Both the position numbers and the translations under genes were made by a program. From Odontesthes bonariensis (Eukaryota > Chordata > Actinopteri > Atheriniformes > Atherinopsidae), in NCBI RefSeq assembly GCF_027942865.1, contig NC_134516.1, positions 22,407,822 to 22,471,821 of the forward strand: DNA of 64,000 nt, read 5' to 3'. Each line of letters opens with the position of its first letter. Position 1 is the stretch's first letter. The notes below the pieces were generated by a model. That model ran no database searches and was not told the DNA's origin. It was given only the letters and a program-made list of their open reading frames with translations. Below, piece after piece: positions 49,201-61,000 of this stretch.

Positions 49201-51499
49201 TATCGTGCTCATCTGTCCTCTTAAGGAGTCTGGCAGAAGAACACGTGTCTTTATATGATAAATGACACAAATGTGACGAATGGTGATGCACGTGAAAACA
49301 CTTAAGCTAGCAAGGTGCTGAAACTATTTTAAGTCATCACTTTGCAGCAGGAACAAGCAGTTTACTGGTGGCTTAAACAACTTCCTGATGGCAAACATAG
49401 AAAGCCTTCGGGGTAAGAAGTTGCTTTGTACCTACACCAAAGTCCCTCCTGGGATCTGTAGTTTTGGTCTCTCCACCCTATTCCCTCTCGGCAGCGCACG
49501 GCGGTCACCTCCTGCTATTAGACACAGCATCAGTGCAGCGTGAAACTCAGCTCCAGCGCTTTGAACGTCCTCTCTCCATCTGGGCCGACTGGACAATAAA
49601 CCTCAGCATGCATGCAAGGAGATGATTAGATTGCAGGGAAGGCTACACCCAGATGTTTTCACTGATAACAACTTGAACGGGGTGTATTTGGTTTGTCTGC
49701 AGGATGCTGGACTTGTGCACTGCAGGGACACCTCAGCAAGAGAGCGTGGCTTCACCATAACCCCACAGAGACGTGTAGGACCTCGCTTCCCACACCTACA
49801 GCTCTGCATAAGCATTCTGGTTTATGTGACTCCCTAATGGAGGCCTGATGTCTTCTTGGCTTCCCACCCAACACAATCCCATTAAGTTCCAGCGAGTGGG
49901 CACATACTACATCTGTGTGGTGCTTGTTCTTACTGCTGCTGGCTCAGCAACAAGTTTGGGAGGAGGGAAGACAGCTAATGGATACCAGGGGCTGATTGTC
50001 TTGCTACTGTTCGTGATCGTTTTGATCGTCTCTCTCTTCTCTTCTGCAGCTTCGCACACAGAGCAACAATCCTCTCAAGACCAGAGCAGTGTGAATTCAA
50101 GGTATGAAATATTAATAGAGAAACATTGAGGACAGCGGTGCCTTGGTGCAGAGAGGGCGGCTGGTTTGGGTGGCGGCTGACTCAAGGCCACGTTGCTCTG
50201 TTTTATCCATCGTTATATTATTCATTTCAGAGGAGTTCCCTCATGCATTTGCTGTGCATGGTCAGCTCTGACGCTCCCCTGCTCTCATTCGGGTCGTTCG
50301 GTTCACTCCAGGAGCAGAGCCTGGAAGCACTGCAGCAAAGCTACGAGGGTCAAAATATGATTATAAAAGACTTTCAATAAACACGGGGGAACACAAGTGT
50401 AATGAGCAAATGAAATCATAATTAGAAGTGTGTCTTCAGAGGATTTCTTTAATGAGGAGCCTATTTTCTTTTCTTTTTCTCAAAATGATGACTAAGAGGG
50501 CCTTTATTCTAATGTATTACATACATTTGTCTTGTTTGTGACTTGAGATGGCACCAATTCTCTCAGACTGGTGTTCCAGGACCTTTCAGGTGGCAGACCC
50601 AGCCGGTGCCCTGCGTGAACTAAAGCCAAAAACACCAATACGTCACTACATCAAAAGAAAAGATCACAGATTTATCCATTTCAGCCCAGAGATGAGCTCA
50701 GCGGATTGATCGAGCCGTGGGCTTAACCGATCAAAGCCTCACAGAGTTAAGTCCCGTGCGGGAGACACAAGGAGTATCAGACCCAGTGGGAGTTCGGCGG
50801 GTTGATATGGGACAGGTGAGCTGCAGCCGGGCTCTTATGAAGAACATGTGAGCAGATTGAAGCACTCAGGGAGGGGGGGAGGAGGAGGGAGGCGAGAGGG
50901 TGGCAGTTTGGGATGATTCGGAGGCCTCGTTTTGGATGAAAGGAAACAAAAACTGTTAGTTTTGTGTCGATTTAAAAGCAAGGTTTATTGACTTTTCAGG
51001 GGCCTTGAGGGGTTCCTGGGGGCACTCCAGAAAGTCTGTGGACTTCACCGTGTTATTTCAAAATATTTCAGTGAAGGTGTGGAATCTGTAGAGCCATTTA
51101 GACCATCTAACGTCCTAAATACTTTTAAAAATAACATGTTTTGTGTACTGAATAGTGGTGGACCATGCAGCAGACAGTGTCTTACCTCTTGACCCGGATG
51201 ATCTGATCTCTCATGGGCTTGATGTCCTGAAAACTTTGCTGGTTGACCAGACTGTAGACCAGAATGAAGCCTTGGCCGTTTCTGATGTAGAGGTCCCTCA
51301 TGGAGGCGAACTGCTCGGTGCCCGCTGTGTCCAGGATCTCCAGCACCGACGGAGAGGAGTCCACCTCGATCTCCTTCCTGTAGAAATCTTCAATAGTCGG
51401 GTCGTACTTCTCTATAAATGTCCCGGTAACAAACTGGACCGTCAGCGCGGACTTCCCCACCCCGCCGCTGCCGAGCACCACCACCTTATACTCCCGCAT
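44027..51499 (-). CDS. rap2a: Ras-related protein Rap-2A
   Basis: Two coding exons: 51499-51186 (314 nt) and 44264-44027 (238 nt). Together they encode 183 aa, exactly the human RAP2A length. The split falls inside codon 105 (AG|G). Rap2 is a small GTPase of the Ras family that controls cytoskeleton, cell adhesion and TNIK/MINK/MAP4K4 signalling at membranes. Visible motifs are the P-loop GSGGVGKS at 10-17, the effector segment [12 protein letters not shown] at about 32-43, DTAGTEQ at 57-63 with the Rap-type Thr61, NKVD at 116-119 and ETSAKS at about 144-149. Phe39 marks the Rap2 effector. The C-terminus is [12 protein letters not shown] is a prenylation box (farnesyl type, like CNIQ in mammals) and the preceding CC is a palmitoylation site. 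The variable stretch [10 protein letters not shown] differs from mammals. The intron (44265-51185) holds repeats only. rap2a is adjacent to mbnl2, as in human 13q32. Confidence 0.96.
44379..44410. repeat. (TG)n microsatellite
   Basis: TG dinucleotide tract just inside the rap2a intron, about 115 bases from the second exon. Confidence 0.95.
45050..45620 (-). mobile_element. decayed Tc1-like transposon in rap2a intron
   Basis: Read on the minus strand, a stretch around 45290-45240 gives [16 protein letters not shown], the classic Tc1 catalytic-core block. A further piece near 45165-45115 gives [11 protein letters not shown], containing the next catalytic Asp. Frameshifts separate them, so the copy is inactive. 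Borders are approximate. Confidence 0.75.
46150..46215. repeat. (CA)n microsatellite, long
   Basis: An uninterrupted CA tract of about 65 bases, the longest in the window. Highly polymorphic loci of this kind are common in fish. Confidence 0.95.
46216..51185. other. rap2a intron, right part
   Basis: No exon is recognised. At about 48800-48905 there is a dispersed repeat tail (CAGCTGGGATAGGCTCCGGC, followed by a purine-rich end), well known from fish retroposons. At about 50690-50760 a tRNA-like segment (GAGCTCAGCGGATTGATCGA with GAGTTAAGTCCCG) may be a SINE head. The rest is unremarkable. Confidence 0.4.
48800..48905. mobile_element. retroposon tail (teleost dispersed repeat)
   Basis: CCAATGGCAGCTGGGATAGG-type sequence followed by CGGTATAAAGCAGGTAAA and a purine-rich tail ending GAGATGGATGA. 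This is the 3' tail of a very common fish interspersed repeat, and only the tail is present. Confidence 0.6.
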
Positions 51500-51780
51500 A
51501 GCCTCGCGCTCCTATGGAGTTAAATCCGGCATGCAGAGAATAAAGTCTTCCGCAGCGGGTGAAAGAAACGCATCCCCACGCACGGGAGCCCGGACTCAGA
51601 CTGCGGCCAGCCTCCGCTAAACGAGACGCTCTCGCAGTTACAGGCGGGCGGACGGATGCTGCAGCATTCAGCTGTGGCTGAGATGCACAGCCACAGCCTC
51701 TACTGAAATATTCCCACGCTATCTCGAAGGGACACCATTCCAGAGGCATCCATAATGCAATAAGGCGGCGGTGTGGTAAA
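51500..51780 (-). promoter_or_regulatory. rap2a: rap2a 5' UTR and promoter region
   Basis: Upstream of the rap2a ATG on the minus strand the sequence is GC-rich with several CpGs to about 51750. It then turns AT-rich. The transcription start cannot be placed. No TATA box is seen close to the ATG. Confidence 0.5.
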
Positions 51781-52325
51781 AATAAGATTGGCTATTATTA
51801 GAAACATCCAGACGGCACATTTTTTTTTTAAAATGCGCCCAAAATACAGAAGGCTAGCGCTACATTTCTCTGCACAGTGGGGTGCAGTGGAGTTAAAGGC
51901 AAAGAGCAGATTTAACCTCAGGAAGACAGCAGTGCTGGGAATCCACGCGTCGGCGCATCCACTGGATGCAACTATTTCCTGGACTGTATGGAGGGTGATT
52001 AGTGCCATGAGCGAACAGGGAGGATGGAGCAAGGGTGTGGAAAATAACTAGAAACACAAATGTGTTACATAACAAACAAAATCTCAGCTGTAAACATCAT
52101 AGTCACATGCATACATGTGTAAGGAAGGATGCCAGTGCGTGAGACTAGAAGACAAAGGCAGATGTTAGGAGGACACGGTTTAACTGTAAGCAGAATAGGT
52201 TTTAGCTGAACCAACACTGTTGAATAGATGAACAAAATAACTAAATCAGTAATTTACCAACATATCCATCCAGTCAGCAACACCCCCTCCCCCCCTCCGG
52301 CTTCTGATGGACCAGCCCAGTTTAC

Positions 52326-53330
52326 AGAACTGTGCAGAAGTCTTGAGCCACCCCTCATTTCTTTATATTTGGCTCCCGAGCAGCCAGACTGTAACCCTTT
52401 AACGTGGTCTGGAGCGATGATTCTTCAGGCTTTGAGAGGGCCTTTCAAAGTTTTTCTTTGGACTTTGGCTGGTTTTTCCTCTCATTTTCACTTCAGTTTT
52501 TGTATGTTAGCATTTTCAGAGGAGTGCTTTATTTGCACAGCCACTTTACACTGACATAAAAAAAGGCACCTAACTTAAGGGATGAACCAGTTTGTGTCTA
52601 CACATAACAGACAACTTAAAGAGCCTATTTATCATCTGACACTTCCTTATTAGCAGCCTGTACCAAAGACACATCCCATTTAGATTAGTTGCTCCTATGA
52701 AAAATGTCAAAGATAACACAGACATCAAATAGTATTTTTGCACCAAGCAGGTGATTTCCAAAGAGCGTTCAGCTGAAAACTTGGCATATCTCTGTATGGT
52801 GCGCAGTGTGTTCTTCAAAAAGTCATTAGGAAATTGGCCGAGTGGAGAACAAAAGAAGTGCCAGACAAGACTTAAAACCTACTAATAGCACAGCAGGCGA
52901 ACCGTATCTGGAAGTGATCTCTTTAGAAAATAGGAAAGATCTATTAAAGACCTGAGAGATGCATCTGGACCTTCAGTAGATCAATCTACTGTTCACTGAG
53001 GCCGCATCAGAAATGGGCTCCATGGAAGGGTGGTTGTCAGGAAGCGATTCTTAAGGAAGGGAAACAGGGAGAAAAGGCTGAGCTGTGCCAAATGACACAA
53101 GAAGAGGACTGAAAATCAGTGGCAACAGGTCTGATGGAGGGATGAATCCTCCCCAGAGCCCGGAGCTCAACATTACTGAAGCAGTGTGGGATTAACGTGA
53201 CAGAACGGAACAAAAGGCAGCCGACATCCAAAGAAGAGCTTTGTGATGTCCCTCAAGAAGCCTGGAGAACTATTCCTGAAGACTTAAAGAAAGGACATTC
53301 TGCTGTTTTCATACATGTAATTGTTACATG
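52326..53330 (+). mobile_element. decayed Tc1-like transposon, rap2a-mbnl2 intergenic
   Basis: The left end AGAACTGTGCAGAAGTCTTG belongs to a common fish Tc1 family. Transposase remnants follow in order on the plus strand. At about 53170-53290 the words GTGTGGGATTAACGTGACAG, AACAAAAGGCAGCC, AAAGAAGAGCTTTG and AAGCCTGGAGAACTATTCC read as the C-terminal EEVWD..RTERNKRQPTSKEEL..V..EAWRTIPED segment. Stops and frameshifts show it is dead. Outer borders are approximate. Confidence 0.75.
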
Positions 53331-54150
53331 CCTAACTCACAGTATGTTAACTAAAACACAGCAAAGACCGGGTCCTTTAACACGACCGAGGACCAGAACA
53401 TCTGGCTCCAAATCAACTTTGTATGTCTGCCACTAGCATGACAGATACAGATGGACAAAAGTTATAAATATACAAATAAGCAAAAACAAACAGAGAAAAG
53501 GCAAGACGCCTTACGGGAGCAAGGGAATGATGTCCAAAGAAGTGGAAACGTTGCCAACTGCACCATCTGCAAACCATTTCCTTTCAAGTTCCCCCTCATT
53601 TGTGTCGCAGCCAATCGTTTTAATATCTCAAACTACAACTTTTTTAAATGAATCACAGACAGAAAATGTTTACACTTGATGTTCTTAGGTTTAAAACATA
53701 AAATGTGAGCTTACTCAATGAAACACAGCATGGATGGATGGAGAGCAGTCATAGTTACCACCAAAGCTTTGTCTCTTAAAGGTTGACAGCAATGAAACTG
53801 AGATGAATGGTGTTAACATTAGACAAGATTTTCATTCTTAAAAAAAAAAAAAAGATGCTGTTGTTAAGAGCAACATTAACAACTTTCTATATCCAGAATG
53901 TGCAGTATTGTGGCATTAATAACCCCTCATACTTCTTATTTTTTTTCTAAACCTGCTCCACTGTGGAGACAGGAAATGACATAGAAAATAAAGAATGGAG
54001 AAGAGCTAACTTGCATCAGCCTTTTGGCTTTATCATCGTGTTTACCATCCGTGGCAGCAGCTTAAATACGGAGCTCTCAGATCTACTTAAATGCAAACAG
54101 CATAAAAACTGATGATGCTGATGGAAATAAGAGACTTTGACCAAAAAAGG
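53331..54150. other. intergenic, to mbnl2 3' end
   Basis: AT-rich sequence with a short A-run near 53840. No gene is recognised. Confidence 0.45.
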
Positions 54151-54166
54151 AAATCATTTGATTTTC

Positions 54167-54172
54167 TTTATT
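54167..54172 (-). terminator. mbnl2: distal poly(A) signal of mbnl2
   Basis: AATAAA on the minus strand in an A/G-rich context. It is the last strong signal before the intergenic Tc1 relic. It is assigned to mbnl2 because the interval back to the stop codon has no other gene. Confidence 0.5.
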
Positions 54173-55220
54173 TCTTTCTTTCAATAGATTTTACACTATC
54201 TTGCTGGAACCAAAGAAACATTTGACTATATAAACAGAAAATAGCACAAAATATATGTAAAAAGAATACATTTAAAAGGATTACACTGAAACTATAAATC
54301 TGATGAGGGTCCTCTTGTCAATTTAACTTCACGTCTTTGTTGGTAAGGTAGACTGCAACTATCATAACACAGGCAGTCCCTTCATAACCTCCAGACTCTA
54401 CTGTAGTGCCCTCTGCTGGCGTAAGCTGTGAATTGCATGCTCCATCAGTTCCATTGTAAGGCAATGGGACAAAAAGACGTCACTACAGGTCCGGGAGACC
54501 AGAAGTAAAGACCGGCGACTGTTCTGTTGCAGCCCTCCCTTTTGGCTTTGTGGTGCACACATCAAAACCTTAAAAAATGATTTCAGATATAAAGATTCAT
54601 GTTTGAAATGAAACTCAGAAGGGATCTGAGGATAGTGAGCCGTTCAAGTCTCTTTAATACATTTCTTAAGAGCTCTTAAAACATAAAACCTTAAGCACGA
54701 TGGACTCAAGATAAGGCAAAGTGTTTGGATAAGCTGAGTCTGCTCAGTTGACCAACTGCTCAGAAAGTGCTTACATTTGTCTTTTCACCACCAGTCAATC
54801 ATTGCAAACACATTTCAAGAAACATTACGTCTCAAGAGGAGTCCATACACAGAGGGTGTTGTGGGTCACCAAATGAGGTTTTTTTTTTTTTTTTCCTTTT
54901 TCGTTTTGTAAATTTTTTTTCCACTAGAAACATTCAGTACGTTATCATTTAGTAAGAAAAGAAATCGTTGTATTCCCATGCAACAACATGTTCCATTAAA
55001 GTTAATTATCGTTGCTTCTGACCGATGACTGTACTGACAAGAGTGCCCAGACGTCTAAAAAAAAAAAAAAAAAAAATCACGTCTTTAAACAAAGTGCAAT
55101 CCTAAACTCTAGTCATACATCGCCTCAAATAAAATGTCTCAGTGTGGAACTTAAAGGGCCTTTGTCAGGGGAGAAGTTTTACATCTGAACTTATTAATTT
55201 ATAGAATATTTAGCTCTTAC

Positions 55221-55257
55221 ATATATATATCATATATATATATATATATATATATAT
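55221..55257. repeat. (TA)n repeat
   Basis: An AT dinucleotide tract interrupted once by C, within the mbnl2 3' UTR. In the transcript it could form an AU-rich hairpin. Confidence 0.9.
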
Positions 55258-58054
55258 TTAGATTTAGATGTATGTGTAATCTATATAACATTGATGACTT
55301 TAAATCTATAAGTGTTACAGTCACAGCACTACAGGGCTGTTATTTGCTAATGAAAATATCAGGTCATTGCCATAATCTCAGAGAAGAATAAGAAATGTTC
55401 GCATCTTCTTTACAATCTACCTTTGTGTACAGTGTTCTAGCAAAAAACAAAAATCAACTTAACAATGTCATTTACAAAAATACCCAACTTTAGTAATCGC
55501 AACATTTGGTTGCCACAGCAACAACTTAATATTGTTATGAAATACTATCATTACTAGAGTGAAAAGTACATCTTTTTTTAAGTTTTCTTTGCTTTTTTTT
55601 GTTTGTTTTGTTTTTTTGGTAAAATGTCTTCTATACAATAAACTTTTTTTTTTTTTTTATATGTCCTCCAACAACACAATCAACTCTACGACTATGCTCG
55701 TTACTGCACCGCCGGGATCTTTTCTTAGTCGATGAGAAGGCAAGAAAGATCCAGTCGCTTTCTGTCGGCGACGGCGGGGTGAGCTTTTGAGCCGCCAGCC
55801 CCTCACGCGCGCACGGCCTCTCATTCGCTGACCTGACGGGTTCGATCTCCAAAACGACCAACCGTGCAGAATGTAGCGCAGCTTAATAAATTACATTCAT
55901 TTCAAAATAGAATAGTTTACAACATAGGTTTCTTTCTTTTTTTTTTTGGACTAAAAATTGACCAAGAGTAACACAAGTTAAATTACAACCAAATAGGACT
56001 TTTAACACCTTCCACAAGTATTACACACAGGTCATAATGCATGTGAGTGGCACCAAGACAGTGAAATGTAGAACTGTGGATTGTCTAGGTAAACAAAGCA
56101 CCGTGAATTTACATCCCAATTTTGAGAAAGATGGAAAGCAAAATTTGAGCTTTTTGAGTGAAAATTAAAATAGGAGAATATCGGTGGGAAATAAAGTACA
56201 TTTTATGATCTTGGCTTTAAAAACAAATGATTGTTCTGGGAGGGGGAGGAGGGGGGGGTTCAAACACACCTTGATAGTAGACAACACAAATTTTAAATAA
56301 GTCTGAATACATTTCAAGAACCATGAATATAAACTTCCAAAATGAGAGACACTTTACATACATTACACAGTTTACAATACATTGTTTTCTTACTCACGTT
56401 CCTTATGTAAACTACTCAAACCGATGTAAGAAACGATGGTACACCGTGAAAGTCACCAAAACATTCTACAAAGCTATTTCTTGATTTGTCGTTTCGTTCG
56501 TTTCTCCTGTTTTGATAAAGTCACTTGTGATGTTAATGAACGGTCACTAGAAAAACTGTTTCCAGTAACAAAGTGTGAGGTCTTTCCCGAGAAGTCCACG
56601 TAGTTTCTGACAGCCAGTGTGTTTGTGTTTGTGACTCGTAATGATCCGCTCCGGATGCGTGTTGTCGATGAGCATTTGTTAGGCACTTCTACAGTTTTCT
56701 AAAATGGAACAGGATTATCGGTGATAGTAGGGTTGGACAGGACAACCGACGGTCACAGATAGCCCTCCAGTCGAAGTTCAAGTCATCTTTTTGCTTGACG
56801 AATGTCGTCGAATGCACCGTTTTTTGTTTTGTTGATTTTTTTTGTTATTTTCACTTTTTTTTTTGTTTTGTTTAAGATTAGCACTTAAATCCATCGCCCT
56901 CCCCCAAGAAATAAAAACTCTCCAACCAGGCCTGGTGTTGCCATCACCTGCTGGTCCTCGCTTTAAGTCGCAGTCTGCCGGCAGACCATCAGTTTCCAGA
57001 TACGAACACACATGCACACACACGCACGAATACACAAGGCTTGGTATGTCTTGAACAAACCCTCAAGCATTGCTGAGCCCTTGGCACAGACCCGAGCCTT
57101 CAGGCTTTTCGGTAATGGCCACGATTATCTTCTGTCAACATTGGGAACCGTTTTCTCCTGTTCAGACTAACCGCAATATCCCACTGCTCCTCCCAAACAA
57201 ACTGAAACCAGCATCACAACAAATAAATGGCAAGCAGGTTGTATTTGCAGCATGGGCAATGGCAAAGATTTAAAAAAGAAGAAGAATTTAGGAGGGTGTT
57301 AAAATGGGGCTCTGCTGTCTGGCAGGTCTGATTCCATCAACCACTTCCAAGCTGCAACTTTGGCAAGATGTTTCCGCTGATGAAACGTTGGCGGGGGGAG
57401 GGGAGGATAAGCTTCATCATGGCGTCTTAACAGCATCGGGGGGGCAGGTGAGGGCCATGAGGGGCGGCGGCGGGGGGGGCACTGTAGCGGCTGAGCCTGT
57501 CTGCCCCGAGGACATTCAACTTCGTGGAGAGAAAAGCGAAGACTGCGAGACGAAAAACCCTCCTGACAGCGTCGAGTGCGAAGGTGTGGCTGTGCGTGGG
57601 TTTTCTGTGACTCTTCCCGTTTACCACTTCAACGTGACGCACTATGTTTCCATACAGTGCAAACCAAACATCGATTTTGACAAACCAAAGGGATGAATGT
57701 TGTGCATCGTTGCGTTTTTTGAATAAATATGCAGGAGGAAAGAGTCAACGGTATTTTGGGAGAACAGTTGATAAAATGACCTCTATAGTGTATCTGCTAT
57801 GTATGTAATATACAGAATATTTTTGACTTTTTCATGTTATTAGTTTTTTTCTTCTTCTTCCTAGCAATACATAAAGTATATATCTTTTCTCTGTGTGTTA
57901 CACCGGCACTGCAGTTCTTACGGTTAAATTGAAGTGTTACACTCTTAGCATGCAGGTTGCTGGACCTCTATGGGAGAGGCAAGGTAGTATTTACAGAGGG
58001 GCTGTTTTGGGTTTCCTAGTGCAGCTTTGTGACACTCCATTCCCTTCCCGACGC

Positions 58055-61000
58055 TTACTTCAGGATGATCTGCAGCACAGACACAGAGACACAAACGAGA
58101 AGAGATAGAGTTTTACTTTTCCTGTCAGAGAGAAACTTTTTTTAAACTACTCACAAGCTCATGTAAAAGATTTCCCGTCACTTAAACCCATGAGAATCTA
58201 CTAGAAACATACAGCAGAGATGATGTTTTGCTCTATTTGGCGTCATTTGAAGATGTGTCTCGGACTTCATTTTGGTCAAATAGAGCTCTAAGCATGTTTC
58301 AGACTTTGTCAGATCCTCTTATGCTATGTGAGGCTACTTTACAACAACAATACGTTTCATAACTTTCTAAAGCAGACGATCAGAATCACGCCCACTTTGC
58401 CAGATGTATGTCGGTGTAAAAGTAGACTAAATTTAAACTTCTTGTTTGTTAGCTCAGGTCCAAATCAGCAGAGGAGCTGGTGAACGTTGCATTTAAAAAA
58501 ATGTTTTTTATCTAAATGCATCATTGAAAGTGAACTGGGCAGGGAGTGATAAAGCAAAGACAGCACTCTTTGTGTTATTTTTCGTCCGCAACCTATTCAC
58601 AACAATGGTACTTTCAGTTAGTCGTTGTTGAGTTGTGGGGACACCGGCTGCCTGCCTTCATGCAGATAAGAGCAGAAGCTAAATGCAAACAGCATTTGAC
58701 TCTTTCCTGTTTGCCTCTGTGCATTCTCATGTCGGGAGATAAAAAAATAATCTGCCACACAACAAAAAGATGGAGACAGGGGAAGAGAAAGCGAGAGAAA
58801 GATAGTATATTGAGGGCAGGGGTGGGGGGCAGGTAGAAGATCTGCTGGCTGCCATCACGTGGTTGCCCACTGGCAGCAAGCCGAGGCAGAACAAAGCGAC
58901 ATGGTGTCTGTTAATAGACAATGGACAGAAGCCACTGGTCACACCACACATCACAGGAGGTCAGCACAGCGTGTGATGCGCACGCTTCTCCCTGCAACGT
59001 GGAAGTCTGAGATCAATTTAGTGGTGCAGATGGGTGTAATAAACTTGATACGATGGTAAAAACAACAGCAAAGAGGTGTTCGGAGCTCCGCTCGGTCAGA
59101 AACCGAGCAGCATGTGTCAGGCCAGAATAAGCTGGTTAGATGGCAGATGATGATGATGTGAGTAAGAATACGGTGGGGGACTGAATCGCTGGAGCATTTA
59201 GTTAGATTATAACTTCATGAGAGCTTAGTGACCTTATCTTAATTTCATTAAAGAGCTACTCAATGTTAAAAAAAAAACAAAAAAACGACTTATTTTCCAA
59301 TCAGTTCAGCAGGAAAAGTAATGACTTGCTGTGCAATATTTTAACAGCAGATGGCGCTGTGACTTCATAAGCTCCGGCTAAAGTGGTGACGTTACCAGAG
59401 ACCACAGCAATGGCAGCACATGGCTAATATACACTCAGACATGGAAGGATGCGATTGGTTCCTGCTTGTCATGTCACATTAACAGTTCAGAGGGTCATGA
59501 GCTGACCAGAGTCTGAACCTGTCAGCATGTTTCCTACACCCTGACCCCATAGGACTGTGTCTCAGTCATCTAAATGTTAAATTAAGACGCAGCTCTATTC
59601 CACTGAAAGAAAGATATAAGAAAGGGTTTTCTGCTTCTTCATAAATGGTCTTAGCGTGGGAGAAAAAGGTTTAAGAGATTTTAATTAAGGGCATTCTGAG
59701 CTCAAACGGTGACCTCAGCAGCATGTGTCCTTAATAAAAAAAGAAAAAAAAAAAAAAGGGTCTGGATCTCTATTTGATTAAACCACATGACTGGGATGTC
59801 TGGGATAAACAAGGCGTGCACTGTGCGTGGCTTGGCCGATGGTGATAGGGGTTAACTGTGTCCTCGCTGCACGGCGGGGAGGAGGGACGAGAAAGAGGAG
59901 GGGACAGACGGAGACAGACAGCAGAGGCTGACGTCAGTGTTTCTCCAGCTCCTTGTCCCACATGAATTTTTAAAGAGCAGCTCTGCTCCTGCTGCTACTC
60001 CTGCTGCATGCCAATTACAGGAAGAGACGGTGACTCACAGGAAGTGTGTGCACTGCTGGCCTATGAGGAGCCTAAGAGGAGCGCCGGGACCGTGATTAAC
60101 GATAGAAGGAGGGGATTCATGGAGAAATGATTCATTTTCTTTTTCTTTTCCTTAAAATGCAGAAAAATGGCTTTGAATTTCTTATTATGAGACACTTCCC
60201 TCTCATTTTTCATTTCAGATGAGATAAGCATTGTTTCTGAAGGTTGTAATAAACTGTTTAATATAAGAATAGCATTAGTTTATTGAATTCTCTAGACATC
60301 AAGGCAGTGAGACCAACAGAAAAGAGTACGGAGAAGAAGTTCTACTCCTCTGTATTTGCATGATTTATACATGCCCCGTTATGGAAATCTCTGAGCTCCC
60401 TGAAAATGACGATTGTCTGGCGGTTCATTTCAACATGTGGAACACATCTCATCTGTTCATCTGTGTGTCCTCAAAGCACCTCTATGCGGATCTGCCGGTA
60501 AATGATTGCCAGCTGCCTGCGTGAGGCCAGAGTGCCAGCATTGTGCTGAAATTTCCAGGTTTAAAATGGGCCACACGTGCGTCACTCTGGCATTCAAACC
60601 TGGCCCTGCTTCCCTGGCTCCTGCTGACACGCGGCAACAGGAGAGCCGTTCAGAGGCCATTTATAGACGGCTTCTCTGATAATTTTTCCTGTCTGTTTCA
60701 CCCTGACAGGTGCAGTCTGGAACTGTTTCCACACATGATTTCTTCTCCCTTTAATCCCACGTCCAAGAAGAGGTAAAAAGGTGAAACTGGGAGAAGTGGA
60801 AAAGGGGAGCAGATTCAACATGGCTGCTGTTACGAACCAGCTGCAGGGATGGCCTGTGTGTATGTGTGTGTTTGCATAGCACACAAGCAGTACAGATGAC
60901 GTCCCTACTGCAGATGGAGAGGCTTATTTGACAACACCAAGAAAAGTAGAAAGTAAAACAGAACAGAACATGCAAAACAAAACCAGGAAGTGGTGCAACA

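Larger units (their letters stand above)
54150..58054 (-). other. mbnl2: long 3' UTR of mbnl2
   Basis: This follows the mbnl2 stop codon on the minus strand. It runs without any recognisable coding exon to a poly(A) signal (plus TTTATT at 54167-54172), a length of about 3.9 kb. It is AU-rich, with A-runs on the transcript strand (plus-strand T-runs near 54880, 55570, 55610 and 55645) and a TA-repeat at 55221-55257. A GC-richer, G-run-containing stretch lies at 57400-57640. Long regulated 3' UTRs are usual in this gene family. Intermediate poly(A) sites are possible. Confidence 0.6.

Noticed and set aside
50690-50765. Possible tRNA gene (A-box and B-box-like words)
   Set aside because: No four-arm fold can be drawn with paired acceptor ends; more likely worn SINE material.
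51155-51523. Plus-strand open frame of 122 codons
   Set aside because: Exact antisense of rap2a exon 1, open only because of codon bias on the other strand.
57304-57696. Plus-strand 130-codon frame
   Set aside because: Antisense to the mbnl2 3' UTR, Gly-run from a G-tract, no family resemblance.
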